34,400 nt of DNA from Actinomycetes bacterium (GTDB lineage Bacteria; Actinomycetota; Actinomycetes; Nanopelagicales; Nanopelagicaceae): contig JANXZF010000057.1 in assembly GCA_025355665.1 (NCBI GenBank), forward strand, positions 1 through 34,400, given 5' to 3'. This document shows, one piece after another, positions 23,402 through 32,015 of this stretch (positions are counted from its first letter, which is position 1; each line of letters begins with the position of its first letter). Under the pieces are notes generated by a model, which saw only the letters and a program-made list of their open reading frames with translations, searched no databases and was not told the DNA's origin. The position numbers were made by a program, and so were the translations under genes.

Positions 23402-24508
23402 GTGCATTTGGCAGAGATCACTCCCTCCATTTTTTCTGGGCTTGGACTTACCGATTCAAAGGACACTCTTGGCATTGGCGAGAGCCCTCACGGACGAGAG
23501 TGTTTATTTCTGATCGACGGCCTTGGCGAAGCAGCTCTCTACGAACATGCGCAATTTGCTCCGACGCTGAGCAACTTGGCTAATTTTGGCCCTGTATCAA
23601 CTGCCTTTCCATCTACAACCGTCACGAGTTTGACGACGTTGATGACCGGGGTATTTCCGGGTGCTCACGGAATGTTGGGCTACACCATTCGAGTTCCACG
23701 CAGTGGTGGTCGCTTACTTAATTCACTGAAATGGGACGAACGTGTTGATCCATTTACTTGGCAGCCTGTTCCAACTTTATTTGAAAGGGCAGCAATTGCT
23801 GGAATTCGCGTTTCGCACGTCGCCGCCAAACGATACGAAGGCTCTGGATTTACCTCGGCTGCATTTCGAGGAGCCGAGTACCGAGGGGCGAACATTCTCA
23901 CGGAGATGGTTGAACAAACTGCGATATCTCTTAAGAAAACACCTGCGTTCACCTATGTATATATCAATGAAGTTGATGTGGCAGGACACAGCGATGGAGT
24001 CGGTTCTGAGAAGTGGTTGGGCGCCCTTGCCTACGCAGATCAAGTGGCGACTGCACTGATTGAAGGCTTGCCACGTGGAACAAGAATTTGGATAACAGCC
24101 GATCACGGAATGGTAAATGCAAAAGAGAAGATTATTTTGGGACGAGAGAATTCGCTGCTTGAAGGTATTTCATTGGTCGCGGGGGAGCCGAGAGCCAGAC
24201 ATCTGTATCTAGATGACGAGCACCTCTCAGGAGAAGGACCCAATGATGTCGCTGCGCGCTACCGCGAATTTTTCGACGAACGAATCAATGTCTATACCCG
24301 CAAAGAAGCCATAGAGGCCCAGCTCTTTGGTGATGTCGTTTCCGAGCCGTCCTTTGACCGCATGGGCGATGTAATTGCTGTACCTCACGATGAGATTGTC
24401 TTGATCGATCCACTGCGCGCGGATTTGGAATCATCAATGGTTGGACATCACGGGGCAATGACTGTCGCTGAATGTCTTGTTCCGTTGAGATCGGTGGTTC
24501 TGCACTAA
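23402..24508 (+). CDS. Alkaline-phosphatase-superfamily nucleotide pyrophosphatase/phosphodiesterase-like enzyme
   Basis: A 368-aa protein with the two-metal site of the NPP/AP superfamily: FLIDGLGEAAL (D39), the nucleophile region FPSTTVTSLTTLMTGVFPGAHGM (T72/T73), YINEVDVAGHSDG, ITADHGM and the last metal histidine in VGHHGAMT. Such enzymes hydrolyse phosphodiester or pyrophosphate bonds of nucleotides. There is no signal peptide, so it is cytoplasmic. GTG start at 23402 with GAGAGG eight bases upstream. It is divergent from psuG, and a link to nucleoside salvage is plausible but not shown. Convergent with sepH, with 12 bases between the stops. Confidence 0.88.
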   Translation: MHLAEITPSIFSGLGLTDSKDTLGIGESPHGRECLFLIDGLGEAALYEHAQFAPTLSNLANFGPVSTAFPSTTVTSLTTLMTGVFPGAHGMLGYTIRVPRSGGRLLNSLKWDERVDPFTWQPVPTLFERAAIAGIRVSHVAAKRYEGSGFTSAAFRGAEYRGANILTEMVEQTAISLKKTPAFTYVYINEVDVAGHSDGVGSEKWLGALAYADQVATALIEGLPRGTRIWITADHGMVNAKEKIILGRENSLLEGISLVAGEPRARHLYLDDEHLSGEGPNDVAARYREFFDERINVYTRKEAIEAQLFGDVVSEPSFDRMGDVIAVPHDEIVLIDPLRADLESSMVGHHGAMTVAECLVPLRSVVLH

Positions 24509-24520
24509 TAAGGGGATCGA

Positions 24521-25318
24521 CTACTCGAATTCAGGGTCTTGGTCGGGACTCTTTGTTGACCCGAACATAATCTCATCCCAGGATGGAACCTTGGCACGCG
24601 CAGTCACGCCGTCTTTTTCGGCTTCAGAATCTGGGGTTTCACGGATCGATACCAGTCTTGGGCCTTCGCGATTTTCTTTGGGTCGGTTCTGGGCTATGCG
24701 TGAAACTGAAGGGTGATTGCCGTAGATCAATCCGTGATCCGATGGACGCTCGCGTTGAGCCGTTTCATCTCCCAGAATCCAACGAGCGCTTTCATCCTGG
24801 GCAGTGATTGCCCGACGGGTTTGATCAAATATCCATTCAGCGGTGCCTTGACCGTCCCTGTTGGGATAGTGGAGGCGAATAACCCATGTGCCATCTTCGA
24901 GTCGCCAAGCGTTCCATTCGGCGGTGGTCATGTCGACTTGGCGAGGTGCCAGTTTTGCACTTACTGCTTCAATGAAAGTCAGAGCACTTCCCGTTGTACG
25001 AAGAATTACGTTGTGCGCCAAATCAATGATGTAGGTGCGTTCTTGCAATATCGGCCCAGCAAATCTTTCCACTTTTTCTTTGGCCCATTGCGCTTCGCGC
25101 GCAAGTGAGTCAATGGATTCGCCAGCGCGTAATCGAGATTGAATCTCTTTGACGGTGATGGTTCCGGCTTCACTCTCGCGCACCGCGGCCAGTCTTGGTT
25201 GATTGACTGTTGCTCGCAACGTGTCGCTGATCCGAAGGGTGTACTCGCCACCTTCGCCATCGCCAAGGCTTAGATAAGCCCCATCCGTGGTCTTACCAGT
25301 TAAACGAAGTTCAGTCAC
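24521..25318 (-). CDS. sepH: SepH-type cell division protein (DUF3071)
   Basis: 265 aa, somewhat shorter than Streptomyces SepH. The N-terminal DUF3071 domain is clear: TELRLTGKTTDGAYLSL, TVKEIQSRLRAGESIDSLA with the AKEKVERFAGPILQER helix-turn-helix-like motif, and DGTWVIRLHYPNRDGQGTAEWIFD. The C-terminal third is charged, probably disordered, and ends in the short conserved WDEIMFGS-type motif. In actinobacteria SepH binds FtsZ and promotes filament bundling at the septum. The GTG at 25318 overlaps the stop of the MFS gene (GTGA), which places the two in one transcript; the longer reading to 25381 is not favoured. Confidence 0.92.
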   Translation of the reverse strand: MTELRLTGKTTDGAYLSLGDGEGGEYTLRISDTLRATVNQPRLAAVRESEAGTITVKEIQSRLRAGESIDSLAREAQWAKEKVERFAGPILQERTYIIDLAHNVILRTTGSALTFIEAVSAKLAPRQVDMTTAEWNAWRLEDGTWVIRLHYPNRDGQGTAEWIFDQTRRAITAQDESARWILGDETAQRERPSDHGLIYGNHPSVSRIAQNRPKENREGPRLVSIRETPDSEAEKDGVTARAKVPSWDEIMFGSTKSPDQDPEFE

Positions 25319-26514
25319 GAAGCCGAGCGTAACCGATTCCAGGTGCGGAAGTAGGGAAGCGACATAGCAAGACCACAACAAAGTGCGCCGAATGGAACGA
25401 GAAAGCCTTTTTGGGCTCCGTAATTGTCGATGACCCAGCCAGTAACCGAACTGGCGACGGCGCCACCCAGAGGCATGCCTGCAATTACCCAGGCGAGCGT
25501 TTCAGTGATCTGTGCTGGAGGCACGGCGGTTTCTGCAACTCCATATGCGGACACGATTAGGGGTGCGATGGCTAAGCCATTGATGAATAGGGCCACACCG
25601 AGGAAAAGTAAATTGGTGACGAAGATCAAAGGTATAGAGAGAACTGTGAGGGCGAAAAAGAATAATAGGAATCGCTTCGCATGATTCAACCGCCAAACGA
25701 TTATTCCGTTTGTCGCAGCCGCAGTGGCACTACCTGCCGCCCAAATTGCGAGCATCAAACCCGTGCGCGCAAGAGCGTGATGACTCTGCATATATCCGAC
25801 GACGACGATTCCAACCGCGCTAAAAAACCCTCCCAGGAAAATCGAAGGGAGAACAACAGCCTGAACCGCGCGATTTTTCATGACGGGCGGATGGGGTTCG
25901 CCAACATTGCGAGGATGCGGTGGAGGTTCGGTTTTGGTCTGGAGGCCAAAGAAAGTCGTTCCTATGAGCATGAATACCAATCCCACTACCAATCCTGCGG
26001 CGGGGGCGATGGAGGTGGCGCATGCTGTTGCGATGACAGGGCCAAGGATGAAAACGACCTCGTCCATCAGGGCCTCGTAGGAGTAGGCAGTGTTTATGAG
26101 CTGTCGGTTCTCACCGAGTGCCCAGAGCCATCGTCGACGTACCAGACTTCCCGCGTTCACAATGCAGGCTTCGGCCAGGATGATCGATACAAACCAGGTC
26201 CACCTAGACGCCTCTTTGGTCACGAGCACTATGAACACAATCATGAAGAACGTTCGAAGTGGCATCGAGATGAAAAGGGTTCGCCTCTGTCCGATGCGAT
26301 CTGCGGCGCGAGACCAGAACGGAAGAGAGATAGTCACGACAATGGAAGCCACGGCCGCGAGTAAGCCAGCCAATGTGTAGGACTTTGTCGCATGAACAAC
26401 TATGAAGATGAGAGCTAAAGAGTCCATGGAAATGGGCATTCGCGCAACGAAACCCGCTATCGAAAAACGCAGGCCACCTGGCGTCTGAAATAGTTGGCGA
26501 TATGGCGTGAACAC
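25315..26514 (-). CDS. MFS transporter
   Basis: A 399-aa polytopic membrane protein with about twelve hydrophobic segments and the loop 2-3 motif RAADRIGQRR typical of the major facilitator superfamily, repeated more weakly in the C-terminal half. It resembles drug/solute exporters of the YcaD/ProP-like type, but no substrate can be read. GTG start at 26514 with TAGGAT six bases upstream, suggesting a leaderless message. Only eleven bases separate it from the divergent inositol-monophosphatase-family gene. It is cotranslated with sepH. Confidence 0.9.
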   Translation of the reverse strand: MFTPYRQLFQTPGGLRFSIAGFVARMPISMDSLALIFIVVHATKSYTLAGLLAAVASIVVTISLPFWSRAADRIGQRRTLFISMPLRTFFMIVFIVLVTKEASRWTWFVSIILAEACIVNAGSLVRRRWLWALGENRQLINTAYSYEALMDEVVFILGPVIATACATSIAPAAGLVVGLVFMLIGTTFFGLQTKTEPPPHPRNVGEPHPPVMKNRAVQAVVLPSIFLGGFFSAVGIVVVGYMQSHHALARTGLMLAIWAAGSATAAATNGIIVWRLNHAKRFLLFFFALTVLSIPLIFVTNLLFLGVALFINGLAIAPLIVSAYGVAETAVPPAQITETLAWVIAGMPLGGAVASSVTGWVIDNYGAQKGFLVPFGALCCGLAMSLPYFRTWNRLRSAS

Positions 26515-26525
26515 TATGGAATCCT

Positions 26526-27317
26526 ATGTCTCACTACAGTTCTCTTGTGTCCTCATTATCTTCATCTCAAGAGTTACTCGAATTAGCCCTTGGCGTTGCC
26601 GAAAGGGCCGGAAATTTGCTCGTGCAACGGCCATTGGTTTTTGAAGTAACTTCGAAATCCGTTGCGATCGATATCGCTACTCAGATGGATCGCGACAGTG
26701 AGAAATTGATCGTTGAGTCCATTCTGAGTGCAAGACCTGGCGACGGCATTGTCGGGGAAGAAGGTTCATCTCGATCTTCATCGACGGGAATTACGTGGGT
26801 TATCGATCCGATAGATGGAACCGTCAATTATCTATACGGCCTTCCTGGCTGGAGTGTCAGCATTGCGGCAAAGGATCAGAGTGGGGTGCTCGTTGGCGTG
26901 GTGCATTCTCCGACTATTGGATCTACCTGGACGGCTACCAAAGGCGGAGGAGCATTTTTTAATTCGCGCCCCATTAGGTGTAATAGTGATATCTCCCTCG
27001 ATCGTGCCCTTATAGGCACGGGCTTTGCATACGATGTAAAAGAGCGGGTAAACCAAGGCAGAGTAGTTGCCTCTCTTATCCCCAATATTCGCGATCTTCG
27101 GAGGATTGGCTCTGCGGCGGTGGATATTTGCTATGTAGCTATGGGGGCATTTGACGGATATTTCGAACTGGGCTTGAAAGAGTGGGATCTGGCTGCCGCT
27201 TCACTCATTGCCACTGAATCCGGGGCGCTTATCTCCACCGATTCGCAAGGTATTACCTACTGCGCTGGTCCGGGACTTTACCCAGTGTTACTAGAGGCGA
27301 TAGAGCAGGGGATATAG
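26526..27317 (+). CDS. Inositol-monophosphatase-family phosphatase
   Basis: A 263-aa Mg2+-dependent phosphatase with all family motifs: GIVGEEGSS, WVIDPIDGTVNYLYGLPGW, and ELGLKEWDLAAASLIATESGA. Family members dephosphorylate myo-inositol phosphate, histidinol phosphate, or FBP/NADP; the motifs do not separate SuhB from HisN type. Inositol phosphatase would fit actinobacterial inositol-lipid and mycothiol needs (inference). The start at 26526 is likely but the first 13 residues are Ser-rich and variable. TATGGA lies five bases upstream on the plus strand. Confidence 0.9.
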   Translation: MSHYSSLVSSLSSSQELLELALGVAERAGNLLVQRPLVFEVTSKSVAIDIATQMDRDSEKLIVESILSARPGDGIVGEEGSSRSSSTGITWVIDPIDGTVNYLYGLPGWSVSIAAKDQSGVLVGVVHSPTIGSTWTATKGGGAFFNSRPIRCNSDISLDRALIGTGFAYDVKERVNQGRVVASLIPNIRDLRRIGSAAVDICYVAMGAFDGYFELGLKEWDLAAASLIATESGALISTDSQGITYCAGPGLYPVLLEAIEQGI

Positions 27318-27355
27318 GCTCGATTTAGCCTAAAGGCCCTGCTTGTGGCAGGATA

Positions 27356-27373
27356 AGCCCCTTACGCGAAGGG
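27356..27373 (+). other. Hairpin in the rplS upstream region
   Basis: GCCCCTT and AAGGGC arms around ACGCG, with one bulged base, about 70 bases before rplS. It could be a weak terminator of the upstream phosphatase gene or part of an rplS leader. No T tract follows directly. Confidence 0.35.
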
Positions 27374-27442
27374 CACAAAACTTGGCGTTTTAGGATGTTT
27401 TAAAAATTCGGGACAACTTGGACATAAGAATGAGGACTCACC

Positions 27443-27877
27443 ATGAACGTGCTTGACGCGGTAGACGCTGCTTCTCTTCGCTCGGATATTCCAACCTTCC
27501 GTGCCGGCGATGAGCTCAAGGTTCATGTTCGAGTTATCGAAGGTAGCAAGAGCCGTATCCAGGTTTTCCAAGGAATTGTCATTCGCCGTCAAGGTAATGG
27601 CGCTCGCGAAACATTCACCATCCGTAAAGTTTCATACGGCGTAGGAGTCGAACGTACCTTCCCAGTGCACACCCCCGTTATCGAAAAGATCGAACTAGTT
27701 CGTCGCGGTGATGTTCGTCGTGCCAAGTTGTATTACTTGCGCGACCTTCGCGGCAAGGCTGCAAAGATTCGTGAAAAGCGAAGCGACATTGAAGAAAGTA
27801 CTAACAAGCGTTCGGCGGTAGCGGCAGCAGGTGTCGAAGCCCCGGAACTGAGCGAAGCCCCCGTCGAGCAGGCATAA
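27443..27877 (+). CDS. rplS: Ribosomal protein bL19
   Basis: 144 aa, including a 30-residue Ala/Glu-rich C-terminal extension beyond the usual bL19 core. The core is plain: [52 protein letters not shown], and [24 protein letters not shown]. bL19 sits at the 30S-50S interface. GAGGACTCACC precedes the ATG. It opens the block rplS-lepB-rnhB-yraN-comM-dprA that is conserved in actinobacteria. Confidence 0.98.
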   Translation: MNVLDAVDAASLRSDIPTFRAGDELKVHVRVIEGSKSRIQVFQGIVIRRQGNGARETFTIRKVSYGVGVERTFPVHTPVIEKIELVRRGDVRRAKLYYLRDLRGKAAKIREKRSDIEESTNKRSAVAAAGVEAPELSEAPVEQA

Positions 27878-27886
27878 AGCACCTGT

Positions 27887-28540
27887 ATGTCGCGCAAGGG
27901 TTCAGTCCTTCGCGAGTTTCCAATACTCGTTGTCGTAGCGCTTCTCGTCTCTTTGATAATTAAGACTTTCTTCGTACAGTTTTTTTATATTCCGTCGGGC
28001 TCGATGGAAACAACACTCGAAGTTAAAGACCGGGTGGCTGTCAACAAAGTCCCATTTCTCTCGCACACGATTCATCGTGGCGACATCATCGTCTTCCACG
28101 ATCCCGATCATTGGTTGGCCGATCCGGTTCCAAGTACCGAGCCGTACATAATTGCCAAACTCAAAGAGGGCTTAATTGCCGTTGGTGTCCTTCCTAACCC
28201 CGCGAAGCAACATTTAGTCAAGCGAGTAATTGGTGTTGCAGGTGATCACGTGGTGTGTTGCGATAATAACAAACGCATTACGGTTAATGGGATACCCCTG
28301 AAAGAACCGTACATATACAAGGGCGACAATCCCAGTGACATGAACTTCGATGTAGTCGTTCCAGCCGGAAAGCTTTGGGTAATGGGAGATCATCGAGGAG
28401 CCAGTGCCGATTCTCGTTACCATCTAGATGACATCAACAAGGGTTTTGTGCCAGTAAGCAAGGTGGTGGGTCGTGTCGTTGCGGTCATTTGGCCGGCAAG
28501 TCACGCCAAGATCGTGCATCCAATCAACGCCCTGAAGTAG
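27887..28540 (+). CDS. lepB: Signal peptidase I
   Basis: A 217-aa membrane-anchored type I signal peptidase. One N-terminal transmembrane helix (residues 11-33) is followed by box B FYIPSGSMETTL with the catalytic serine S39, and box D LVKRVIGVAGD with the general-base lysine K112. Box E WVMGDHRGASADSR follows. It cleaves secretory signal peptides at the outer face of the membrane, including those proposed here for the binding protein, the 191-aa secreted protein and the 48-aa peptide. It starts 9 bases after rplS. Confidence 0.97.
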   Translation: MSRKGSVLREFPILVVVALLVSLIIKTFFVQFFYIPSGSMETTLEVKDRVAVNKVPFLSHTIHRGDIIVFHDPDHWLADPVPSTEPYIIAKLKEGLIAVGVLPNPAKQHLVKRVIGVAGDHVVCCDNNKRITVNGIPLKEPYIYKGDNPSDMNFDVVVPAGKLWVMGDHRGASADSRYHLDDINKGFVPVSKVVGRVVAVIWPASHAKIVHPINALK

Positions 28541-28556
28541 ATTTCTCGGAATATTC

Positions 28557-29171
28557 GTGAAAGTCATCGAGCGACTTCTGCTTGATGCGGGAATATCACC
28601 TCTTGCAGGTGTCGACGAGGCTGGACGAGGCGCTTGTGCAGGGCCTCTGCTCGTCGCCGCCGTAATCTTGCGAGATCCGTTTGCTCCCGAACTCGCGAAG
28701 GTGCGTGATTCCAAGGAAATTTCCGAAGCGGCTCGAGAGCAACTCTTCGACGTTATTGTCGAAGCCTCGGAGTCCATTTCGATCATTGGAATTCCATCAT
28801 CGCTAGTGGATGAGCGCGGGGTACATGCAGCAAACATCGACGGCATGCGACGGGCAGTTCATGGACTAACCGTTTTGCCGAAATATGTATTAACGGATGG
28901 TTACGTCATTCCCGGGCTCGGATTTCCGACACTAGGTGTTTGGAAGGGCGATCAGGTGGTGCACACGATCAGTGCGGCTTCGATCATTGCCAAGGTGACG
29001 CGTGACCGGATAATGCGCGAGATGGATGTGGAATATCCGGGTTATGGATTCGCACAACATAAGGGCTACGTCACTGCCTCACATAAGAAAGCGCTTGAGG
29101 AATTGGGGCCGTGTTCGATTCACCGCTATTCATTTGCCAACGTAGCCGGATTAACTAACAGCCCCGCATAA
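28557..29171 (+). CDS. rnhB: Ribonuclease HII
   Basis: A 204-aa RNase HII that removes ribonucleotides from DNA. The signature GVDEAGRGACAGPL carries the metal ligands D20 and E21; further acidic residues lie in VRDSKE and VLTDGY. The conserved AASIIAKVTRDRIM and YGFAQHKGYVTASH segments are present. GTG start at 28557, 16 bases after lepB. Confidence 0.97.
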   Translation: MKVIERLLLDAGISPLAGVDEAGRGACAGPLLVAAVILRDPFAPELAKVRDSKEISEAAREQLFDVIVEASESISIIGIPSSLVDERGVHAANIDGMRRAVHGLTVLPKYVLTDGYVIPGLGFPTLGVWKGDQVVHTISAASIIAKVTRDRIMREMDVEYPGYGFAQHKGYVTASHKKALEELGPCSIHRYSFANVAGLTNSPA

Positions 29172-29231
29172 CCCACACGTCGTCACACTCGGACCCTTCT
29201 TAACGGTACTAAGAGTTAGCCTGCAAGAACT

Positions 29232-29612
29232 ATGGCACATGAAACTAACAACAAATCTGGAAACAGAACCATCGGGGCATTTGGAGAAGATGCAGTTGTC
29301 GAGTTTCTCCGAGAACGAGGGTTGATTGTTCTCGAACGCAATTGGCGTATACGAGAAGGCGAAATCGACATTGTCGCCAAACTTGCAGATGGCACCCTCG
29401 TGTTTGTCGAAGTCAAGACTCGAACTTCTGTCGCTTTCGGGCACCCTCTTGAAGCAATTAACTCGGATAAAGCCAGACGACTTCAGCGCCTTGCACTTGC
29501 GTGGCTAGCTACACATCAATCGTTGGGATGTGATTATCGAATCGATTGCGCCGCCGTCTTGATATCGACTGGCGGTAAGTACAGCGTCGAGTACCGAGAG
29601 AACGTTCTGTGA
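29232..29612 (+). CDS. yraN: YraN/UPF0102 endonuclease-like protein
   Basis: A 126-aa protein with the restriction-endonuclease-like core of the family: FGEDAVVEFLRERG, GEIDIVAKLADGTLVFVEVKTR (E, D, ExK metal site) and the helix AINSDKARRLQRLA. The biochemical role is not firmly known; its constant position before comM suggests a part in DNA processing. In many actinobacteria a DUF2469 gene lies between rnhB and yraN; it is absent here, where only 60 bases separate them. Confidence 0.93.
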   Translation: MAHETNNKSGNRTIGAFGEDAVVEFLRERGLIVLERNWRIREGEIDIVAKLADGTLVFVEVKTRTSVAFGHPLEAINSDKARRLQRLALAWLATHQSLGCDYRIDCAAVLISTGGKYSVEYRENVL

Positions 29613-29625
29613 GCCGAGACATTCG

Positions 29626-31146
29626 ATGACGCTGGGGCAAAGCCTGAGTGTGTCTCTAGTTGGATTAGAGGGGCAACTTGTAACGGTTGAAGTTGATATC
29701 GCAAATGGACTTCCCGGTTACACACTCCTCGGGCTGCCAGATGCGGCGCTTACTGAATCACGGGATCGAGTGCGTTCGGCCCTGGTCAATAGTTCAGAGA
29801 CTTGGCCAAATAGAAAGGTGACGGTGTCCCTTTCTCCGGCATGGTTACCAAAGAGCGGTTCGAGTTTTGATCTTCCAATAGCGGTTGCGTTGCTTGCCGC
29901 CCAACAACTCATTCCAGAGGAACAATCCAGAAGAGTCTTGTACCTAGGGGAGTTGGCACTTGACGGTCACATTCGAGGCGTCCGCGGAGTACTTCCCTCC
30001 TTAATTGTCGCCCACAAAGCCGGCATCACGTCAGCCGTCGTACCCTGGGCTAATCGAGTTGAAGCCCAGCTTATGCGCGAGCTGACCATCATTCCCATGC
30101 CGCATTTGCGGCAATTACTTCGATGGCTCCGAACTGGAGAGCGAGAGGAATCTGTTGAGCTTGAGTTAGTTTCGCCAATTCAAGAGTCCATTTACGATTT
30201 TGCTGACGTCGCAGGACAGGCGCCGGCTCGATTGGCAGCCGAGGTTGCCGCAGTTGGTGGCCACCATCTTCTACTTACTGGACCGCCCGGCGCGGGCAAA
30301 ACGATGATCGCCCAGCGACTACCGGGGATACTGCCTGAGCTAACTCGTGAAGAATCACTCGAAGTCACTGCTATTCATTCCATTGCGGGAGGACTAAGCA
30401 CTCGCTCACCTTTGGCCAACGATGCTCCCTTTGTAGCTCCGCACCACAGTGCAACCCGCGTTGCCATGGTTGGGGGAGGCTCGAACGCTATTAGACCGGG
30501 TGCCTGTTCTTTAGCGCATCGAGGCGTTCTTTTCGTAGACGAGGCCCCTGAATGCGATTCGGGAGTGCTCGATTCGCTACGTCAGCCACTCGAATCTGGC
30601 TCGATAACGATCGCGCGAGCGGTGGGGACCGTTTCTTACCCAGCGCATTTTCTGCTCGTGCTGGCTGCGAATCCATGCCCATGCGGAAAATTCTCCGGAC
30701 GTGGCCGAAACTGTATCTGCACTTCACAACAAGTTCGCCGATACCTCGGAAAGTTATCCGGTCCTCTAATGGATCGGATCGATCTTCGGGTACAAGTTGA
30801 CCCACTAAGCAGAGTCGAATTGAGCGGTCCAGAGTTGGGAGAAAGCAGTTCCGATATTCGGGAAAGGGTGGTCAACGCACGAGCGAGGGCGTTCAAGCGC
30901 TTTGCATCCGAAACTTGGTCAACCAATTCTGAAATTTCGAGCCGTGCGCTTCGTATCACTTATCAGCCTGAACGTTGTGCGATGAATTTTTTGCACGCAG
31001 AACTTGATCGTGAGCGGATTACTGCCCGCGGTCTTCACAAGATCATGCGTACGGCCTGGAGTATCGCCGATTTAAGTGGACACGTTCGCCCGACATTGGC
31101 AGATACCCAACTGGCCTACACGCTTCGGGAAGGTGCCGAATCGTGA
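29626..31146 (+). CDS. comM: ComM/Mg-chelatase-like AAA+ helicase
   Basis: 506 aa, full length. The N-terminal lon-protease-like fold (VEVDIANGLPGYTLLGLPDAALTESRDRV) precedes the AAA+ core with Walker A LTGPPGAGKTM, Walker B VLFVDEAPE, and the Mg-chelatase C-terminal part with ANPCPCGKFSGRGRNCIC and LMDRIDLRV. ComM is a hexameric branch-migration helicase that supports recombination of incoming DNA in transformation. The stop overlaps the dprA start (GTGA). Confidence 0.96.
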   Translation: MTLGQSLSVSLVGLEGQLVTVEVDIANGLPGYTLLGLPDAALTESRDRVRSALVNSSETWPNRKVTVSLSPAWLPKSGSSFDLPIAVALLAAQQLIPEEQSRRVLYLGELALDGHIRGVRGVLPSLIVAHKAGITSAVVPWANRVEAQLMRELTIIPMPHLRQLLRWLRTGEREESVELELVSPIQESIYDFADVAGQAPARLAAEVAAVGGHHLLLTGPPGAGKTMIAQRLPGILPELTREESLEVTAIHSIAGGLSTRSPLANDAPFVAPHHSATRVAMVGGGSNAIRPGACSLAHRGVLFVDEAPECDSGVLDSLRQPLESGSITIARAVGTVSYPAHFLLVLAANPCPCGKFSGRGRNCICTSQQVRRYLGKLSGPLMDRIDLRVQVDPLSRVELSGPELGESSSDIRERVVNARARAFKRFASETWSTNSEISSRALRITYQPERCAMNFLHAELDRERITARGLHKIMRTAWSIADLSGHVRPTLADTQLAYTLREGAES

Positions 31147-32003
31147 ACTCCCTCGAGGCTCGAGCAATACTTTTCTCGTCAATTGAAGGCGGATCGAATT
31201 TTTGGGCTCACGAGATCGACGCGCTAGGCCCCGTCGAAGTTGTCGCGAAGATACGCGGCCGTGGTTATGACACCGTCAAGTATGAAAAATTGATATCAAG
31301 GATCGAGGGCGCGCAATCTAGTTCAGTTATCGCGGCGATCGCAACCAGTGGATCCGAATTCATAACTCCCGAAGATCCTGTCTGGCCCATCCAACTCAAC
31401 GACCTATCCGCGCTGCCGATCGGGTTGGTCGTCCGCGGCTCGGTTGAAGCTTTGCACATTCCATCATTGGCAATCGTAGGCACTCGAAATCCTACGAACT
31501 ACGGAGTGCGCGTGGCTGGAGATTTTGCTGCCGGTTTTGCCGATCGTGAATGGGCAATCGTTAGCGGAGGCGCGTACGGAATTGATGCCGCCGCACACCG
31601 TGGCGCACTTGTGGCAGAGGGGGTAACCATTGCGGTACTGGCCGCAGGAATAGATGTGAATTATCCTGCGGGTCATGCGCGGCTTTTTGCAGAAATTGCA
31701 GAAACCGGCGCCCTCGTCAGCGAAGTGATGCCAGGTGTTAGGGCCATTCCCTCACGATTCCTCACGCGGAATCGACTGATCGCAGCGCTCTCGAAATCCA
31801 CGCTGGTGGTTGAAGCGGCTTTCCGAAGTGGATCACTTCGAACTGCAAGAGATGCGGCCGAATTAATGAGGCCCGTAATGGCGATACCTGGTCCGATCAC
31901 TTCGCCGACAAGTGAGGGTTGTCATCGATTAATTGGGGAGCGAGCTGCCGAAGTCGTGACGTCAGTTGCCGATGCAGTGGAGTTTGTCAGCACATATAAG
32001 TGA
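31143..32003 (+). CDS. dprA: DNA-processing protein DprA/Smf
   Basis: A 286-aa protein with the Rossmann-like DprA core: LAIVGTRNPTNYGVRVAGDFA, WAIVSGGAYGIDAAAHRGAL, VLAAGIDVNYPAGHARLF, FLTRNRLIAALSKSTLVVEAAFRSGSL and AIPGPITSPTSEGCHRLI. It loads RecA on single-stranded DNA after uptake. It ends about where the core ends, with no added C-terminal winged helix. The GTG start overlaps the comM stop. Confidence 0.95.
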   Translation: MNSLEARAILFSSIEGGSNFWAHEIDALGPVEVVAKIRGRGYDTVKYEKLISRIEGAQSSSVIAAIATSGSEFITPEDPVWPIQLNDLSALPIGLVVRGSVEALHIPSLAIVGTRNPTNYGVRVAGDFAAGFADREWAIVSGGAYGIDAAAHRGALVAEGVTIAVLAAGIDVNYPAGHARLFAEIAETGALVSEVMPGVRAIPSRFLTRNRLIAALSKSTLVVEAAFRSGSLRTARDAAELMRPVMAIPGPITSPTSEGCHRLIGERAAEVVTSVADAVEFVSTYK

Positions 32004-32015
32004 GAGACTTGTGCC

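Noticed and set aside
25681-26364. 227-aa plus-strand ORF opposite the MFS gene
   Set aside because: Antisense shadow with biased, low-hydrophobicity composition; the MFS reading has twelve helices and the family motif.
27318-27442. Ribosomal-protein leader riboswitch before rplS
   Set aside because: Only a short bulged hairpin is visible; I cannot match it to a known L19 leader.
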